From WRAU01 sp964277385 (GTDB lineage Bacteria > Pseudomonadota > Alphaproteobacteria > WRAU01 > Hepatincolaceae), in NCBI GenBank assembly GCA_964277385.1, contig OZ195520.1, forward strand, positions 806,001-870,000: DNA of 64,000 bases. Reading direction: 5' to 3'. The position numbers and the translations under genes were made by a program. The notes below the pieces were generated by a model. The model made no database searches. It saw only the letters and a list, made by a program, of their open reading frames with translations, and had not been told where the DNA came from. Shown here piece after piece: positions 1 to 9,252 of this stretch (its first letter is position 1; each line of letters opens with the position of its first letter).

Positions 1-125
1 ACATAATCGGTTGTAAGAGTATTAGTCATTGATTGCACCGATATAGGATTATTACCACCAACTTTTACATTTCCTACTGATACTACTTTTGATTTTCTTC
101 TAGGAATTTTATAGTCATATAACAT
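1..125 (-). CDS. ispG: 4-hydroxy-3-methylbut-2-enyl diphosphate synthase, N-terminal fragment cut by window edge
   Basis: The reverse strand from 125 encodes about 41 residues before the window ends. They include the pattern RRKS...VGNVKVGG and ISVQSMTNTLTTD, which is the typical N-terminus of IspG (GcpE), the iron-sulfur enzyme of the MEP isoprenoid pathway. The start is the ATG at 125-123, preceded by AAGAG. RodZ lies just upstream on the same strand, and rodZ-ispG adjacency is also known in other proteobacteria, which supports the call. Confidence 0.85.
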   Translation of the reverse strand, partial: MLYDYKIPRRKSKVVSVGNVKVGGNNPISVQSMTNTLTTDY

Positions 126-298
126 TAGAGTTATCTCTTGATTTTTTATTTATATTATAACTAAACTATATATGAGAGAACAATTGAGCAATTCAACTGA
201 GCAATTGAGCGATTAATTTTAGCACTAAACTAATAATTAAATAAATCCATTTTCCTTGGAATATAGCCTTAATAAATATATTATTTTTCTTTAACTGA

Positions 299-1363
299 TT
301 ATTCTACTAAAGAATACTTACTTAACAAAGAATCTCTTTCTAAAACAATGTCCGATAAAACAAGACTAACCCTTCTTTTACTTGTTAGAGCCACTTCTTT
401 AGAAGCGACTATAACTTTCACACCTTTATAATTTCCTACTCTCATAGAAATGTTATCTACCTTAGGTATATCATAAATATCCCCAGCTTTAAATATTTTA
501 TCTAGATAAACAATACCAGGATCATCTTGCTTGTATATTTGAATCCAAACATCTTCAGCAAAAGCTATAGAAATCTGATAATTTCTTGTTTCTTTTGGCC
601 AAGACAGATATTTTATTTCTACTTTATGCTTAGAATGTTCGTCTTCTTCTTTTGTTTGATCAATATCCTCTAAATTTTCATTTTTTATATTGTTATCTAC
701 TTGTGGTTTATTTTGAAAATAACCACTAGAACTACTATCATCATTTTTTTTATTTTCTACAACAACAAAATCTTCATCAATAACTGAACTGATAGAGTTA
801 TCTTTATTTTCTAAATTTTTATCTGTTATTAAAGAACTTAATTGTTCTCCATTATAAGCATTATTGAATAATAGATTGTATCCTAATAATAAAAACACAA
901 ATAAAAAAATTAATAAAATTATAATTAATTTTTTTTGTGAAGAAAAACTAGATTTATCTAATTTTGCTTTATTTCTTTTACTATTTGAAGTAGTAAGAAT
1001 ATCCTCTTTAGTTTCATCTTCAGAATCTTTTTTCATTGTTTTTTTTATGCTATTCATCAAGCTATATTCTTCATCTAAAAATACCTGTGCTTTTCTTTTA
1101 GCATATTCTGGACTATTAAAAGAATATATCTTATCTAGCTTAGATACTAAGATTTCTACATTTTCTATTTCTAAAAATTTTGCATAACCCCTGAAGTAAC
1201 CTAAAGAATATGTTCTTTCTGGTAATTTACTATACTCTTCTTCTTCTAATGCTTCTAAAAACTCTTTTCTTATTTTTGTTATTCTAGTAACATCCTCAAG
1301 AGTTAGCCCTTTTTTTTCTCTATTATTTTTAAGTAATCCACCCAAACGAAGTTTATTTTCCAT
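299..1363 (-). CDS. rodZ: RodZ-like cytoskeletal/cell-shape protein
   Basis: This 354-residue protein has an N-terminal helix-turn-helix of the RodZ type (about residues 6-70, with the pattern GLTLEDVTRITKI and a following LGYFRGYAKFL). A charged linker follows, then one membrane helix (about 145-166) and a C-terminal domain resembling DUF4115 (about 255-340, with WIQIYKQD). RodZ links MreB to the inner membrane and helps set rod shape. The linker between the helix and the C-terminal domain is rich in Asn, Asp and Ser and is probably disordered. The gene reads toward ispG on the same strand with a 173-bp gap, so the two may be cotranscribed. The start is the ATG that gives the usual MENKLRLGG opening. 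Confidence 0.85.
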   Translation of the reverse strand: MENKLRLGGLLKNNREKKGLTLEDVTRITKIRKEFLEALEEEEYSKLPERTYSLGYFRGYAKFLEIENVEILVSKLDKIYSFNSPEYAKRKAQVFLDEEYSLMNSIKKTMKKDSEDETKEDILTTSNSKRNKAKLDKSSFSSQKKLIIILLIFLFVFLLLGYNLLFNNAYNGEQLSSLITDKNLENKDNSISSVIDEDFVVVENKKNDDSSSSGYFQNKPQVDNNIKNENLEDIDQTKEEDEHSKHKVEIKYLSWPKETRNYQISIAFAEDVWIQIYKQDDPGIVYLDKIFKAGDIYDIPKVDNISMRVGNYKGVKVIVASKEVALTSKRRVSLVLSDIVLERDSLLSKYSLVE

Positions 1364-1400
1364 TATACTTAAGCCTTTAATTTTATTTTTATCAATTAAA

Positions 1401-2402
1401 TTACTTATTTAGATAATCTTCAGCTTGATTTATTAATTCTTCAATAACTTCTTTACATGTACTTATAGAATTAACTAAACCAACACTTTGACCTGCCATT
1501 AATGAGCCATTTTCAACATCTCCATCAATAGCTGCTTTTTTTAAAGCCCCAACCCAATAGTGTTCTATCTTCATTTGTGCATCATATTTAGAAATATCTC
1601 CTGATTTATATTCGGATATGACCATTTTTTGAAAATCTAAGAACTCCCTTGATCCTTTGTTTATTATTGCTCTAACTGGAATTACTTGAAATTCGTTATC
1701 TACTTGTTGGGTAAACTGCGCATCCCTTGCTGAAGCCTTAACAAAAGCTTTTTTAAAATTTTCATGTGCAATACATTCTTCGGTACAAACTAAAGGAGTA
1801 CCTATTTGCACTCCAGAAGCACCTAATTTTAAATAACTAGCTAAAACATCACCCCTTGCGATTCCTCCTGCTACAAAAACAGGAACCTCTTGAATATTTG
1901 GTAAAATTTCTTGAACTAAAACTGAAGTTGAAACAGCACCAATGTGTCCACCTGCTTCAGAGCCTTCTATTATTAAAGCATCTATACCATTTTTCACTAA
2001 TCTTTTGCCTAAGGATAAATTAGGAGCAAAAGCAACAGATTTAATACTATTCTCTTTTAATTTTCTAATAATATCAACAACAGGAAAACCACCAGCAAAA
2101 ATGATATGTGTCATTTTTTCTTCTATACAAACATCAATAAGAGACTCTAAGTGAGGATTCATAACAATGATGTTAATACCAAAAGGTTTACTTGTTTTTT
2201 CTTTAGTTTTTATTATTACATCTTTAAGTAAAGTAGCATCCATAGATCCACTAGCTATTACACCAAAAGCTCCCGACTCTGAAACTGCAGAAACTAATTT
2301 ACTTTCTGATATCCAAGACATAGCTCCACCTATTATTGGGTAGTCCACTCCTAAAAAATCTTTACCTTTCTTCCATAAAGTTTCTAATTTATTATATTTC
2401 AT
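1401..2402 (-). CDS. FMN-dependent nitronate monooxygenase / FabK-like enoyl reductase
   Basis: The 333-residue protein is a TIM-barrel flavoprotein of the NMO/FabK family. It shows the early YPIIGGAMSW segment (21-30), the flavin loop EGSEAGGHIG (146-155), VFVAGGIA (175-182) and GASGVQIGT (194-202). Nitronate monooxygenases oxidise alkyl nitronates. FabK proteins of the same fold reduce enoyl-ACP with FMN and NADH in fatty-acid synthesis. The sequence alone does not separate the two. In a reduced genome, a role as enoyl-ACP reductase would be the more useful one if fabI is missing elsewhere. It stands 37 bp upstream of rodZ on the same strand, so it may begin that transcript. Confidence 0.75.
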   Translation of the reverse strand: MKYNKLETLWKKGKDFLGVDYPIIGGAMSWISESKLVSAVSESGAFGVIASGSMDATLLKDVIIKTKEKTSKPFGINIIVMNPHLESLIDVCIEEKMTHIIFAGGFPVVDIIRKLKENSIKSVAFAPNLSLGKRLVKNGIDALIIEGSEAGGHIGAVSTSVLVQEILPNIQEVPVFVAGGIARGDVLASYLKLGASGVQIGTPLVCTEECIAHENFKKAFVKASARDAQFTQQVDNEFQVIPVRAIINKGSREFLDFQKMVISEYKSGDISKYDAQMKIEHYWVGALKKAAIDGDVENGSLMAGQSVGLVNSISTCKEVIEELINQAEDYLNK

Positions 2403-2634
2403 ATATACATCCTATAAATTAGATTGTTCTAACAAATTCTTTGAAAACATTTTTGAATTATAAAAACAATTATAACAATTATATTTTGAATTACCAAAAA
2501 GATTATACATTCATTTTATTTTATTATCAATACTCAATACAATAATAAAAATAATATCATTGTTTCTTTTATTAAAAAAATGTTATCCTATAATAATAAT
2601 AAGATACTACAAGTTTTATAGGAATAATTAAAGA

Positions 2635-3342
2635 ATGGTAAAGTCTAGTGTTGATTCTGAGATAAACAAATTTTCTTCTATCGCTTCTGACTGGTGGAAA
2701 AAAAATGGAAAATTTAAAGTTTTGCATAATTTTAACAAAGTAAGAGTTAAATACATCCAAGAAATGCTTATGCAAAATGATTTATATAATGAAGAAATAC
2801 TCGATATTGGTTGTGGTGGCGGAATTTTATCTGAAAGATTTGCTAAACTTGGTTATAGAGTTACTGGAATTGATGCATCAGAAAAAACCATAGAAATCGC
2901 TAAAGCACACGCAGAAAAACATAACCTAGATATTTCTTACTATAATTTATTTCCTGAAGATTATTTAGCACAAAATCCTAGTAAGAAATTTAAAATTATA
3001 TTTGCAATGGAAATAATAGAGCATGTCAATAATCCAGCTTTGTTTATTGATATCATTATGCAACTTTTAGATGAGGGTGGGGTTATATTCTTCTCCACTA
3101 TCAATAGAAATTTGAAATCTTTAATACTTGCTAAATACGCGGCAGAATATATTTTAAATTGGATTCCTAAAGCTACTCATGAGCATTCTAAATTTATTAC
3201 TCCAAGTGAACTTAATAGATTTTTAGAGAATAATAGTTCAAAACTTCATGACATCAAAGGAATCAATCTCAATCCTATAACTAGAGAGTGGATATTAGTA
3301 AAAAATCCAAAAGTAAATTATATTTGTTGTGCTTTTAAATAA
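2635..3342 (+). CDS. ubiG: ubiquinone biosynthesis O-methyltransferase
   Basis: The 235-residue SAM-dependent methyltransferase has motif I LDIGCGGG at 56-63 followed by the acidic VTGIDAS. Further on it has FAMEIIEHVNNP and FFSTINRN, and a THEHSKFITPSEL stretch. This combination is diagnostic of UbiG (Coq3 family), which methylates both O-positions of the ubiquinone ring. The N-terminal EINKFSSIASDWW segment is also typical. It is a single gene with no close partner. The other ubiquinone genes in the window are ubiA and ubiD at 22-25 kb. The end converges with grxC across a 142-bp gap. Confidence 0.93.
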   Translation: MVKSSVDSEINKFSSIASDWWKKNGKFKVLHNFNKVRVKYIQEMLMQNDLYNEEILDIGCGGGILSERFAKLGYRVTGIDASEKTIEIAKAHAEKHNLDISYYNLFPEDYLAQNPSKKFKIIFAMEIIEHVNNPALFIDIIMQLLDEGGVIFFSTINRNLKSLILAKYAAEYILNWIPKATHEHSKFITPSELNRFLENNSSKLHDIKGINLNPITREWILVKNPKVNYICCAFK

Positions 3343-3484
3343 CTAATAAAATCCTTACAATATTTAATTGTAAAACCCTGAAAAGACTTTATTTATTTTT
3401 AGAAAATTAGTGCTTTATATTTTTAAAGTAAAAGATTTTTATTACATTAAATCTGTTTTTATATAATTTTTATACTAATAAAAA

Positions 3485-3748
3485 TTATTTTTTAAGCCCT
3501 AATAGAATATCTAGCTCACCTTTGTTATCTAAGGCCATTAAATCATCACACCCACCAATAAGTTTATCATTTATAAAAATTTGAGGTACAGTTTTAGCTC
3601 CATTTGTACGTTCTATAAAATATTTTTTTGTATCTAAGTCTTTTTCTATATCATATTCTGTAATGTCTGAAAATCCTTTCAACTTTAAAATATTTTTTGC
3701 TCTAATACAATAAGGGCAAACTTTTTTAACAACCATTTCTATCTTCAT
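3485..3748 (-). CDS. grxC: glutaredoxin 3 (dithiol)
   Basis: This 87-residue protein is a full-length class I glutaredoxin. The active site CPYC is at 11-14, the cis-proline segment TVPQIF at 53-58 and the glutathione-binding GGCDD at 65-69. It reduces protein and glutathione-mixed disulfides with electrons from GSH. It lies 13 bp downstream of comF on the same strand, and this comF-grx order is common in Alphaproteobacteria, so the two are probably one operon. The glutathione supply would come from GshA, encoded at 25.5 kb. Confidence 0.93.
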   Translation of the reverse strand: MKIEMVVKKVCPYCIRAKNILKLKGFSDITEYDIEKDLDTKKYFIERTNGAKTVPQIFINDKLIGGCDDLMALDNKGELDILLGLKK

Positions 3749-3761
3749 TAAATTAATCCTA

Positions 3762-4508
3762 TTAAATTTTCAAAAAACCATCTACTCTTGCTAAACATAG
3801 CACATTAATATCTTTTGCACCAGATTTTTTAAGAGTATACGCACACTCATTAATTGTAGAACCTGTTGTTAATATATCATCTATTAACAATATATTCTTT
3901 CCTTTTAGATAGTTTAAATATTTTTTATTGATATTAAAAGCGCTTTTTACATTACTTAATCGTTTTTTTCCGTTTAATCTCATTTGATCTTTTGTTTTTT
4001 TAGATTTCTGTAAAATATCCGTTTTACATAAAAGATTTGTTTTTTGTGATATTTTATGTCCTAAGAGCGCCATATGATTATATCTTCTTTTAATAAGTTT
4101 TGTATAATAAACAGGTACCGGAATAATTAAATCAACCTCATTTTGTAAATTTTTTTCTAGTAGTTTACTTACAAATCTATTAACTATAAAAGTTAATAGA
4201 TATAATCTGTCATAATTTTTAAATCCGTTAATCAGTTTAAAAACTTCTTTGTTATAAACATAACAATATGACACACTATTAAACAATTTAGGTTTAGATA
4301 AACACGGTAAACACCTATCTCCTCTTTTAAGCTCAATACCACACATATTACAAGTAATCTTATAAGCAGGTTGTAATTTATTATAACAATTCACACATAA
4401 TCCTTGATGATTTATAGTTTCATTGCATAAATAACAAAATTGGGGATAAATAAAATTTAAAATTTTAAAAAATGATGATTTTTTAAAAATATTCCAATTA
4501 ATAAACAT
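3762..4508 (-). CDS. comF: ComF family phosphoribosyltransferase-like protein
   Basis: The 248-residue protein starts with paired Cys motifs (CYLC...CVNC at 25-41 and CNMC...CLPC at 53-69) that can bind zinc. It ends with a type I phosphoribosyltransferase fold whose PRPP loop ILLIDDILTTGST lies at 206-218. This is the ComF layout, linked in other bacteria to DNA uptake or nucleotide salvage. The precise substrate is unknown. It precedes grxC by 13 bp and diverges from the methyltransferase gene at 4581 across a 72-bp gap, which must hold both promoters. Confidence 0.88.
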   Translation of the reverse strand: MFINWNIFKKSSFFKILNFIYPQFCYLCNETINHQGLCVNCYNKLQPAYKITCNMCGIELKRGDRCLPCLSKPKLFNSVSYCYVYNKEVFKLINGFKNYDRLYLLTFIVNRFVSKLLEKNLQNEVDLIIPVPVYYTKLIKRRYNHMALLGHKISQKTNLLCKTDILQKSKKTKDQMRLNGKKRLSNVKSAFNINKKYLNYLKGKNILLIDDILTTGSTINECAYTLKKSGAKDINVLCLARVDGFLKI

Positions 4509-4580
4509 AATTACTTCACAAAAATTTGATTTAATGATATTTTATATCTAGTGTTTAATATCAATTAAAGTATACTACTT

Positions 4581-5396
4581 ATGCAAATTTTTGACAGAAA
4601 ATTATTACAGCTTCGTGCTAATAAAGTACCTCAATCTATTATAGAACCTAATTTTTTAAAAGAAGAAATAAGTTTTAGAAATGTAGAAAAACTTAGTGAA
4701 TTAAAAAATAATTTTTCATTAGGATTAGAAATAGGTTCATCAGCAGGTGAATTTTATAAAAATTTATATGATGAAACATCAGAATTTTATAACAAAAATA
4801 AAATAAAAAAACTTATTCAAACAGATTTTTCATCTAATTTTTTGCATAAAAATCCTTATCCCAATAAAATGGTAATAGATGAAGAAATTCTACCATTTAA
4901 CGATAAATCATTTGATATAGTTGTTAGCAATTTTTCTTTATATAATATTAACGATCCGCTATCTGTTTTAAAGAAAATCTACAATATATTAAAACCCAAT
5001 GGAGTTATATTACTTTCTGTTCCTATAACTGGAACATTAGGAAAATTAGCAGAGGCCATGTTTGAGGCTGAAATGAAAATATTCAACGGCGCTTCTCCTA
5101 GAATTCATCCTTTTACTAATGTAGAGATTTTAGGAAATTTAATTCAATCAACAGGATTTCAAGAAATTACTGTAGATAAAGATAAAATAGATATCATGTA
5201 TAAAGATTTTTATAAAATATTTAAAGATTTAAAAACTTCAGCACAAACTAATATATTAATCAATAGAGATAAAAAGTATGTTGGAAAAAACTTTTTTAAT
5301 AAAGTTCATGAAATTTATGAGAAAAATAAAGACCACTCTAGTGGATGCTACCCTGTAACCATAGAGTTTGCTAATTTAATTGCTTGGAAAGCTTAA
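4581..5396 (+). CDS. SAM-dependent methyltransferase, alphaproteobacterial BioC/NDUFAF5-like
   Basis: The 271-residue protein has a class I methyltransferase core: GLEIGSSAGEF as motif I, LPFNDKSFDIVVSNFSL as the post-core element, and a LKPNGVILLSVP strand. The family occurs next to comF in many Alphaproteobacteria and resembles mitochondrial NDUFAF5, a hydroxylase that acts on a complex I subunit. It is also loosely like BioC. The motif I glycines are GxSxG rather than GxGxG, as in NDUFAF5 relatives. The stop codon is 2 bp from the sfsA start, so the gene leads an operon with sfsA, map and radC. Confidence 0.75.
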   Translation: MQIFDRKLLQLRANKVPQSIIEPNFLKEEISFRNVEKLSELKNNFSLGLEIGSSAGEFYKNLYDETSEFYNKNKIKKLIQTDFSSNFLHKNPYPNKMVIDEEILPFNDKSFDIVVSNFSLYNINDPLSVLKKIYNILKPNGVILLSVPITGTLGKLAEAMFEAEMKIFNGASPRIHPFTNVEILGNLIQSTGFQEITVDKDKIDIMYKDFYKIFKDLKTSAQTNILINRDKKYVGKNFFNKVHEIYEKNKDHSSGCYPVTIEFANLIAWKA

Positions 5397-5398
5397 TC

Positions 5399-6103
5399 AT
5401 GCAACAACCTTCTTTAATAAAAGCAAAACTCTTAAAGCGATACAAAAGATTTCTAGTTGATGTAATATTAGAAAATGGTGAAATAGTGACTACTCATTGT
5501 GCAAATTCTGGATCTATGATAGGATTACTTAAAGAAGGAAATATTGTATATATAACCCCTTCTACCAACCCTGTTAATAAACTTAAATATAAGTTAGAAT
5601 TTATAGATGATGGATCTTCTATTGTAGGTGTTAATACTCACCTTACAAATAAATTGGTAAATGAGGCATTAAATGAAAAACTAATACAATATTTATCTCA
5701 TTTTGATGATTTTCATCCTGAAATTAAATATAATAATTCTCGTTTTGATTTTTTAATTAGTAATTCTAAAGAAGAAAAATGCTTTGTAGAAGTTAAAAAT
5801 GTTACCTTAAAAAGAGAACCTCTTATTGCAGAATTTCCAGATGCAAAGACAGAAAGAGGAGCAAAACACTTACAAGATCTAACAAATGTTGTACTTGATT
5901 CAAACGGCATAAATGCGGTAAACTTATACATCATACAAAGAACCGATGTTGAATATTTTCGTATTGCTAAAGATATAGATCCAAAATACTACAAAAATTT
6001 TATATTAGCAAAAAATAGTGGTGTAAAATTTTTATGCTATAATTGTGATATCAACTTAAATAGAATTAAGATAAATAAAGAAATAGAGATTATATATGAC
6101 TAA
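5399..6103 (+). CDS. sfsA: SfsA family DNA-binding/nuclease-fold protein
   Basis: The 234-residue protein matches SfsA along its length: RYKRFLVDVILENGE and TTHCANSGSM near the start, the nuclease-like core RFDFLIS...CFVEVKNVTL, then FPDAKTERGAKHL. SfsA was first described as a regulator of sugar fermentation in E. coli, but its biochemical role is unclear. The ATG at 5399 is chosen because the family begins right before the RYKRFL segment. An in-frame TTG at 5384 lies inside the upstream gene. The 3' end overlaps the map start by 8 bp, which indicates coupled translation. Confidence 0.9.
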   Translation: MQQPSLIKAKLLKRYKRFLVDVILENGEIVTTHCANSGSMIGLLKEGNIVYITPSTNPVNKLKYKLEFIDDGSSIVGVNTHLTNKLVNEALNEKLIQYLSHFDDFHPEIKYNNSRFDFLISNSKEEKCFVEVKNVTLKREPLIAEFPDAKTERGAKHLQDLTNVVLDSNGINAVNLYIIQRTDVEYFRIAKDIDPKYYKNFILAKNSGVKFLCYNCDINLNRIKINKEIEIIYD

Positions 6104-6896
6104 AACTAATGTTATAATTAAAAAAGTAGAAAATTATGGAAAAACCGATAAAATTAACCTATACGATGATATAGCTTTTGAAGGCTTAAAAAAAGCAGGA
6201 TTGCTAGCTTATCAAACTCTTGAATATATAGCTCCTTTTGTTAGGGCTGGAATTTCAACAGAAGAATTAGATCAAAAAATTCATGATTTTATTATACAAA
6301 ACAATGCGATCCCCGCTACTCTTGGATATAGAGGATACCCAAAATCTTGTTGTATTTCTTTAAATCATGAAATTTGTCATGGAATTCCTTCTAGTAAAAA
6401 GTTAATTGAAGGCGATATTCTAAACATAGATATTACAGTTATCTTAAATGGTTGGTATGGAGATACTAGCCGTATGTTTAGTGTTGGTAAAATTAGTGCT
6501 AAAGCTCAAAATCTTATGGCTGTTACCTTAGAATGCTTAGAAGAATCTATAAAAATAGTTCGTCCTGGTATTAATATTGGAGATATTGGTGCAACAATTT
6601 TGTCTATTGCTAAGAAAAATAGGTTTTCTGTAGTTGAAGAATTTTGTGGGCATGGAATTGGTAATGAATTTCATCAAGACCCTAATGTGCTGCACTATGG
6701 GAATTTTGACGAAGGTATGTTATTAGAAAAAGGAATGGTTTTTACAATTGAACCAATGATTAATTTTGGTAAAAAAGATATAAAAATGTTACCAAATGGT
6801 TGGACAGCTATAACTAAAGATTTTTCTTTATCTGCCCAATATGAACACATGATTGGAATAACAGAAAAAGGCTGCATAATTTTTACATTGCCCTAA
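6096..6896 (+). CDS. map: methionine aminopeptidase type I
   Basis: The 266-residue enzyme removes the initiator methionine from new proteins. The metal ligands of the pita-bread fold are visible: two Asp in LNIDITVILNGWYGDTSRMF, the His in EEFCGHGIGNEFH, the Glu in FTIEPMIN, and the last Glu in SAQYEHMIGITEKG. The conserved YPKSCCISLNHEICHGIP segment is present. It overlaps sfsA by 8 bp and precedes radC by 23 bp. The order sfsA-map-radC recurs in Alphaproteobacteria. Confidence 0.95.
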   Translation: MTKTNVIIKKVENYGKTDKINLYDDIAFEGLKKAGLLAYQTLEYIAPFVRAGISTEELDQKIHDFIIQNNAIPATLGYRGYPKSCCISLNHEICHGIPSSKKLIEGDILNIDITVILNGWYGDTSRMFSVGKISAKAQNLMAVTLECLEESIKIVRPGINIGDIGATILSIAKKNRFSVVEEFCGHGIGNEFHQDPNVLHYGNFDEGMLLEKGMVFTIEPMINFGKKDIKMLPNGWTAITKDFSLSAQYEHMIGITEKGCIIFTLP

Positions 6897-6919
6897 TAAA
6901 AACTAGCAAAGAGATAGAA

Positions 6920-7633
6920 ATGTCTGAACATGATGATAATATCTTAGATGGTATAGATTTAAGAACAGGTCATAGACAACGAGTAAAAACTCGTTTTTTT
7001 AATAATTATAACATTAATACTTCTTATGATGACTATGATCTACTTGAGTTAATCCTATTTTATTCAATACCTCGTAAAGATGTTAAACCTCTAGCTAAAT
7101 CATTGTTACAAAAATATGGAAGTTTATCAACTATACTTTCTTCTACAAAAGAAAATCTGTTGCAAAATAAAGGAATAAACGAAAATTCTGTAACTTTATT
7201 TCACTTAATAAAAGCTACTAATACTCATTTATTAAAAAAGAATTTACTTGGGTCTCATGTTATAAAAAATTGGGATAATCTTCTTGATTATTGTTTTATG
7301 AAAATGGCACATGAATCTAAAGAAATGATCAATATAATTTACTTAAATATAAAAAATGTAGTAATAAAAGATGAAATAATTCAAGAAGGAAGCATTAACT
7401 CTTCCGTAGTTCACCCCAGAGAAATTATTGCAAGATGCTTAGATTTAAGAGCATCAGCAATTGTTATTGTGCATAATCATCCAAGTGGAGATGCTAGTCC
7501 TTCTCGTGAAGATGTAGAAATGACAAGTGATATAAATAAAGCTCTAGCCAGTGCCAATATAAAACTTCATGATCATGTAATTGTTGGTCAAGGTGGAATT
7601 ACATCTCTAAAAAATTTAGGATTATTAAAATAA
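6920..7633 (+). CDS. radC: RadC family JAMM/MPN+ protein
   Basis: The 237-residue protein has the N-terminal helix-hairpin-helix region (about 40-100) and a C-terminal MPN+ domain. Its zinc site is written as HNHPSGD (185-191) plus the downstream Asp in REDVEMT. The link to DNA repair by which RadC was named has not held up, and its function is uncertain. It is the last gene of the operon that starts at 4581. A 218-bp gap without a convincing gene follows. Confidence 0.92.
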   Translation: MSEHDDNILDGIDLRTGHRQRVKTRFFNNYNINTSYDDYDLLELILFYSIPRKDVKPLAKSLLQKYGSLSTILSSTKENLLQNKGINENSVTLFHLIKATNTHLLKKNLLGSHVIKNWDNLLDYCFMKMAHESKEMINIIYLNIKNVVIKDEIIQEGSINSSVVHPREIIARCLDLRASAIVIVHNHPSGDASPSREDVEMTSDINKALASANIKLHDHVIVGQGGITSLKNLGLLK

Positions 7634-7851
7634 CATAATGAAGCAACCTAATACACTCTTTTATGTTGAACAAATATAAATTTAACATTACAATCATAAT
7701 AATGAGGTATCAACTAATGTTTTAAAAGATTTTTTAAACAATTATTTTAAAATCATATAACATAAAATACAAAGTTTATATCCACTTAATTTATTTGAAT
7801 TTTACCAACAATATGGTATTCTACTTGATATAAAAATATATTAAAGGATAA

Positions 7852-8484
7852 ATGATGAGTATAAATACTAATGAATTAAAAAGAATGTTAAATGAATCAT
7901 TTCCTAATTCTGAAGTTAAAGTAATAGATACCGTTGGAGATGGAAATCATTTAGAAGCAACAATCATATCTGATATTTTTGTTGGTAAAAATTCACTACA
8001 AAGACATAAAATGGTTTATGATAGTTTGGGTGGTATTGTAGGCAATGAAATCCATGCTCTTGCCCTTAATACTCATACTTTTGATGAAAAAAATGGTGAT
8101 TCTGTATCTCATGGATTACAAATCAAAGATAACAATATAGACCCAAATGATGATGTATTAAAAAAAATAGATTTACTTATTAAATCCAATGATGTTGTAT
8201 TATTTATGAAAGGTAATAAAGATATGCCTTTATGTGGTTTTTCTTCTGTTGTTAATCATATTCTTTTAGATATTTTAAAATTAGATTTTGAAGATGTTGA
8301 CGTAATGGCAGATTACAAAATTCGTGATAAGATCAAAGAATATTCAAACTGGCCTACAATTCCTCAATTATATGTTAAAGGTCAATTTATTGGAGGATGT
8401 GACATTGTTAAAGGAATGTACCAAAATGGTGAATTACAAGCATTACTACAATCTAACAATATTAAATTCACATCTGCTGAATAA
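7852..8484 (+). CDS. BolA domain fused to a CGFS monothiol glutaredoxin
   Basis: Residues 1-78 form a BolA domain (EATIISDIFVGKNSLQRH, MVYDSLGG, IHALALNTHT). Residues 103-205 form a monothiol glutaredoxin with CGFS at 128-131, WPTIPQLYVKG, and GGCDIV. BolA and Grx4 normally are separate proteins that share a [2Fe-2S] cluster and move it in iron-sulfur trafficking. In Alphaproteobacteria the two genes are often neighbours. Here they are one reading frame with a linker of about 25 residues and no internal stop, so the stoichiometry is fixed at 1:1. Two ATG codons in a row (7852, 7855) can serve as start. RBS AAAGGA is 6-8 bp upstream. Confidence 0.9.
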   Translation: MMSINTNELKRMLNESFPNSEVKVIDTVGDGNHLEATIISDIFVGKNSLQRHKMVYDSLGGIVGNEIHALALNTHTFDEKNGDSVSHGLQIKDNNIDPNDDVLKKIDLLIKSNDVVLFMKGNKDMPLCGFSSVVNHILLDILKLDFEDVDVMADYKIRDKIKEYSNWPTIPQLYVKGQFIGGCDIVKGMYQNGELQALLQSNNIKFTSAE

Positions 8485-8580
8485 TAATAAAATATAATTA
8501 TTTACAAAGTATCCTTATAGTATTTTTATATTATTTATCATTAGATAATTACTATAGTTTATATAAAAGAGAGTAGTTTA

Positions 8581-9252
8581 ATGTATGACAATCCTCCTTA
8601 TGAATCTTTAAAATGTTTATCTTATGGTAGCCCTAACCATGCAAAAAAGATTGTAATTCTTTTGCATGGTTATGGATCAGATGCAAAAGATTTAATTGCC
8701 TTAGCTCCTATGTTTAAGCATCTAAAAGATACTTTTATCGTTTCAGCTAATGCTCCATATAATTGTGATAATGGATTTGGTAGACAATGGTTTCCTTTAA
8801 TTACTAAAGATAATGGTAAAGGAGAATTTGATATTGAAATATCTAGTATTTTTGATGTTAAAATTGCTTCAAATATAATTATGCAATTGGTTGGAGAAAT
8901 TCAAGATCATCATAACCTAGATACAAAAGATATTTCGCTGTTTGGATTCTCTCAAGGTGGAATATTATCTCTTTATACTGCTCTTCATTCTGAAATAAAA
9001 TTTGGATCTGTAATTTCTCACAGTGGTATTTATTATGGAGATAATAACACTGATTTTAATCATAACCAAAATATTTTAATGGTACATGGTGCTAATGATG
9101 ATGTGCTATCTTTAAATAAATTTAATGAATCTGTAACTTATTTAAATAAAAATAAAATATCTTTTGAAAATCATATAGAATCCAACTTAGCACATAGTAT
9201 CAACCAAAGCACTGTTGATATTTGCGAAAAATTTTTAATTAAAAACTTTTAG
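8581..9252 (+). CDS. phospholipase/carboxylesterase family alpha/beta hydrolase
   Basis: The 223-residue cytosolic hydrolase has the oxyanion segment ILLHGYGSDAKDL near the start, the nucleophile elbow GFSQGG (Ser124), the acidic residue in HGANDDVL (173-174) and His205 in NLAHS. This is the layout of the acyl-protein thioesterase/carboxylesterase family (EstB, YpfH). The substrate cannot be told. The gene is alone: 96 bp from the BolA-Grx gene and 349 bp from the next, convergent one. Confidence 0.85.
   Translation: MYDNPPYESLKCLSYGSPNHAKKIVILLHGYGSDAKDLIALAPMFKHLKDTFIVSANAPYNCDNGFGRQWFPLITKDNGKGEFDIEISSIFDVKIASNIIMQLVGEIQDHHNLDTKDISLFGFSQGGILSLYTALHSEIKFGSVISHSGIYYGDNNTDFNHNQNILMVHGANDDVLSLNKFNESVTYLNKNKISFENHIESNLAHSINQSTVDICEKFLIKNF

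Noticed and set aside
3355..3373. Hairpin TTACAAT/ATTGTAA after ubiG as terminator
   Set aside because: The stem has 7 bp, almost all A:T, and no T-run follows.
5384..5398. Upstream start for SfsA
   Set aside because: It would be a TTG inside the methyltransferase gene; ATG 5399 fits the family start.
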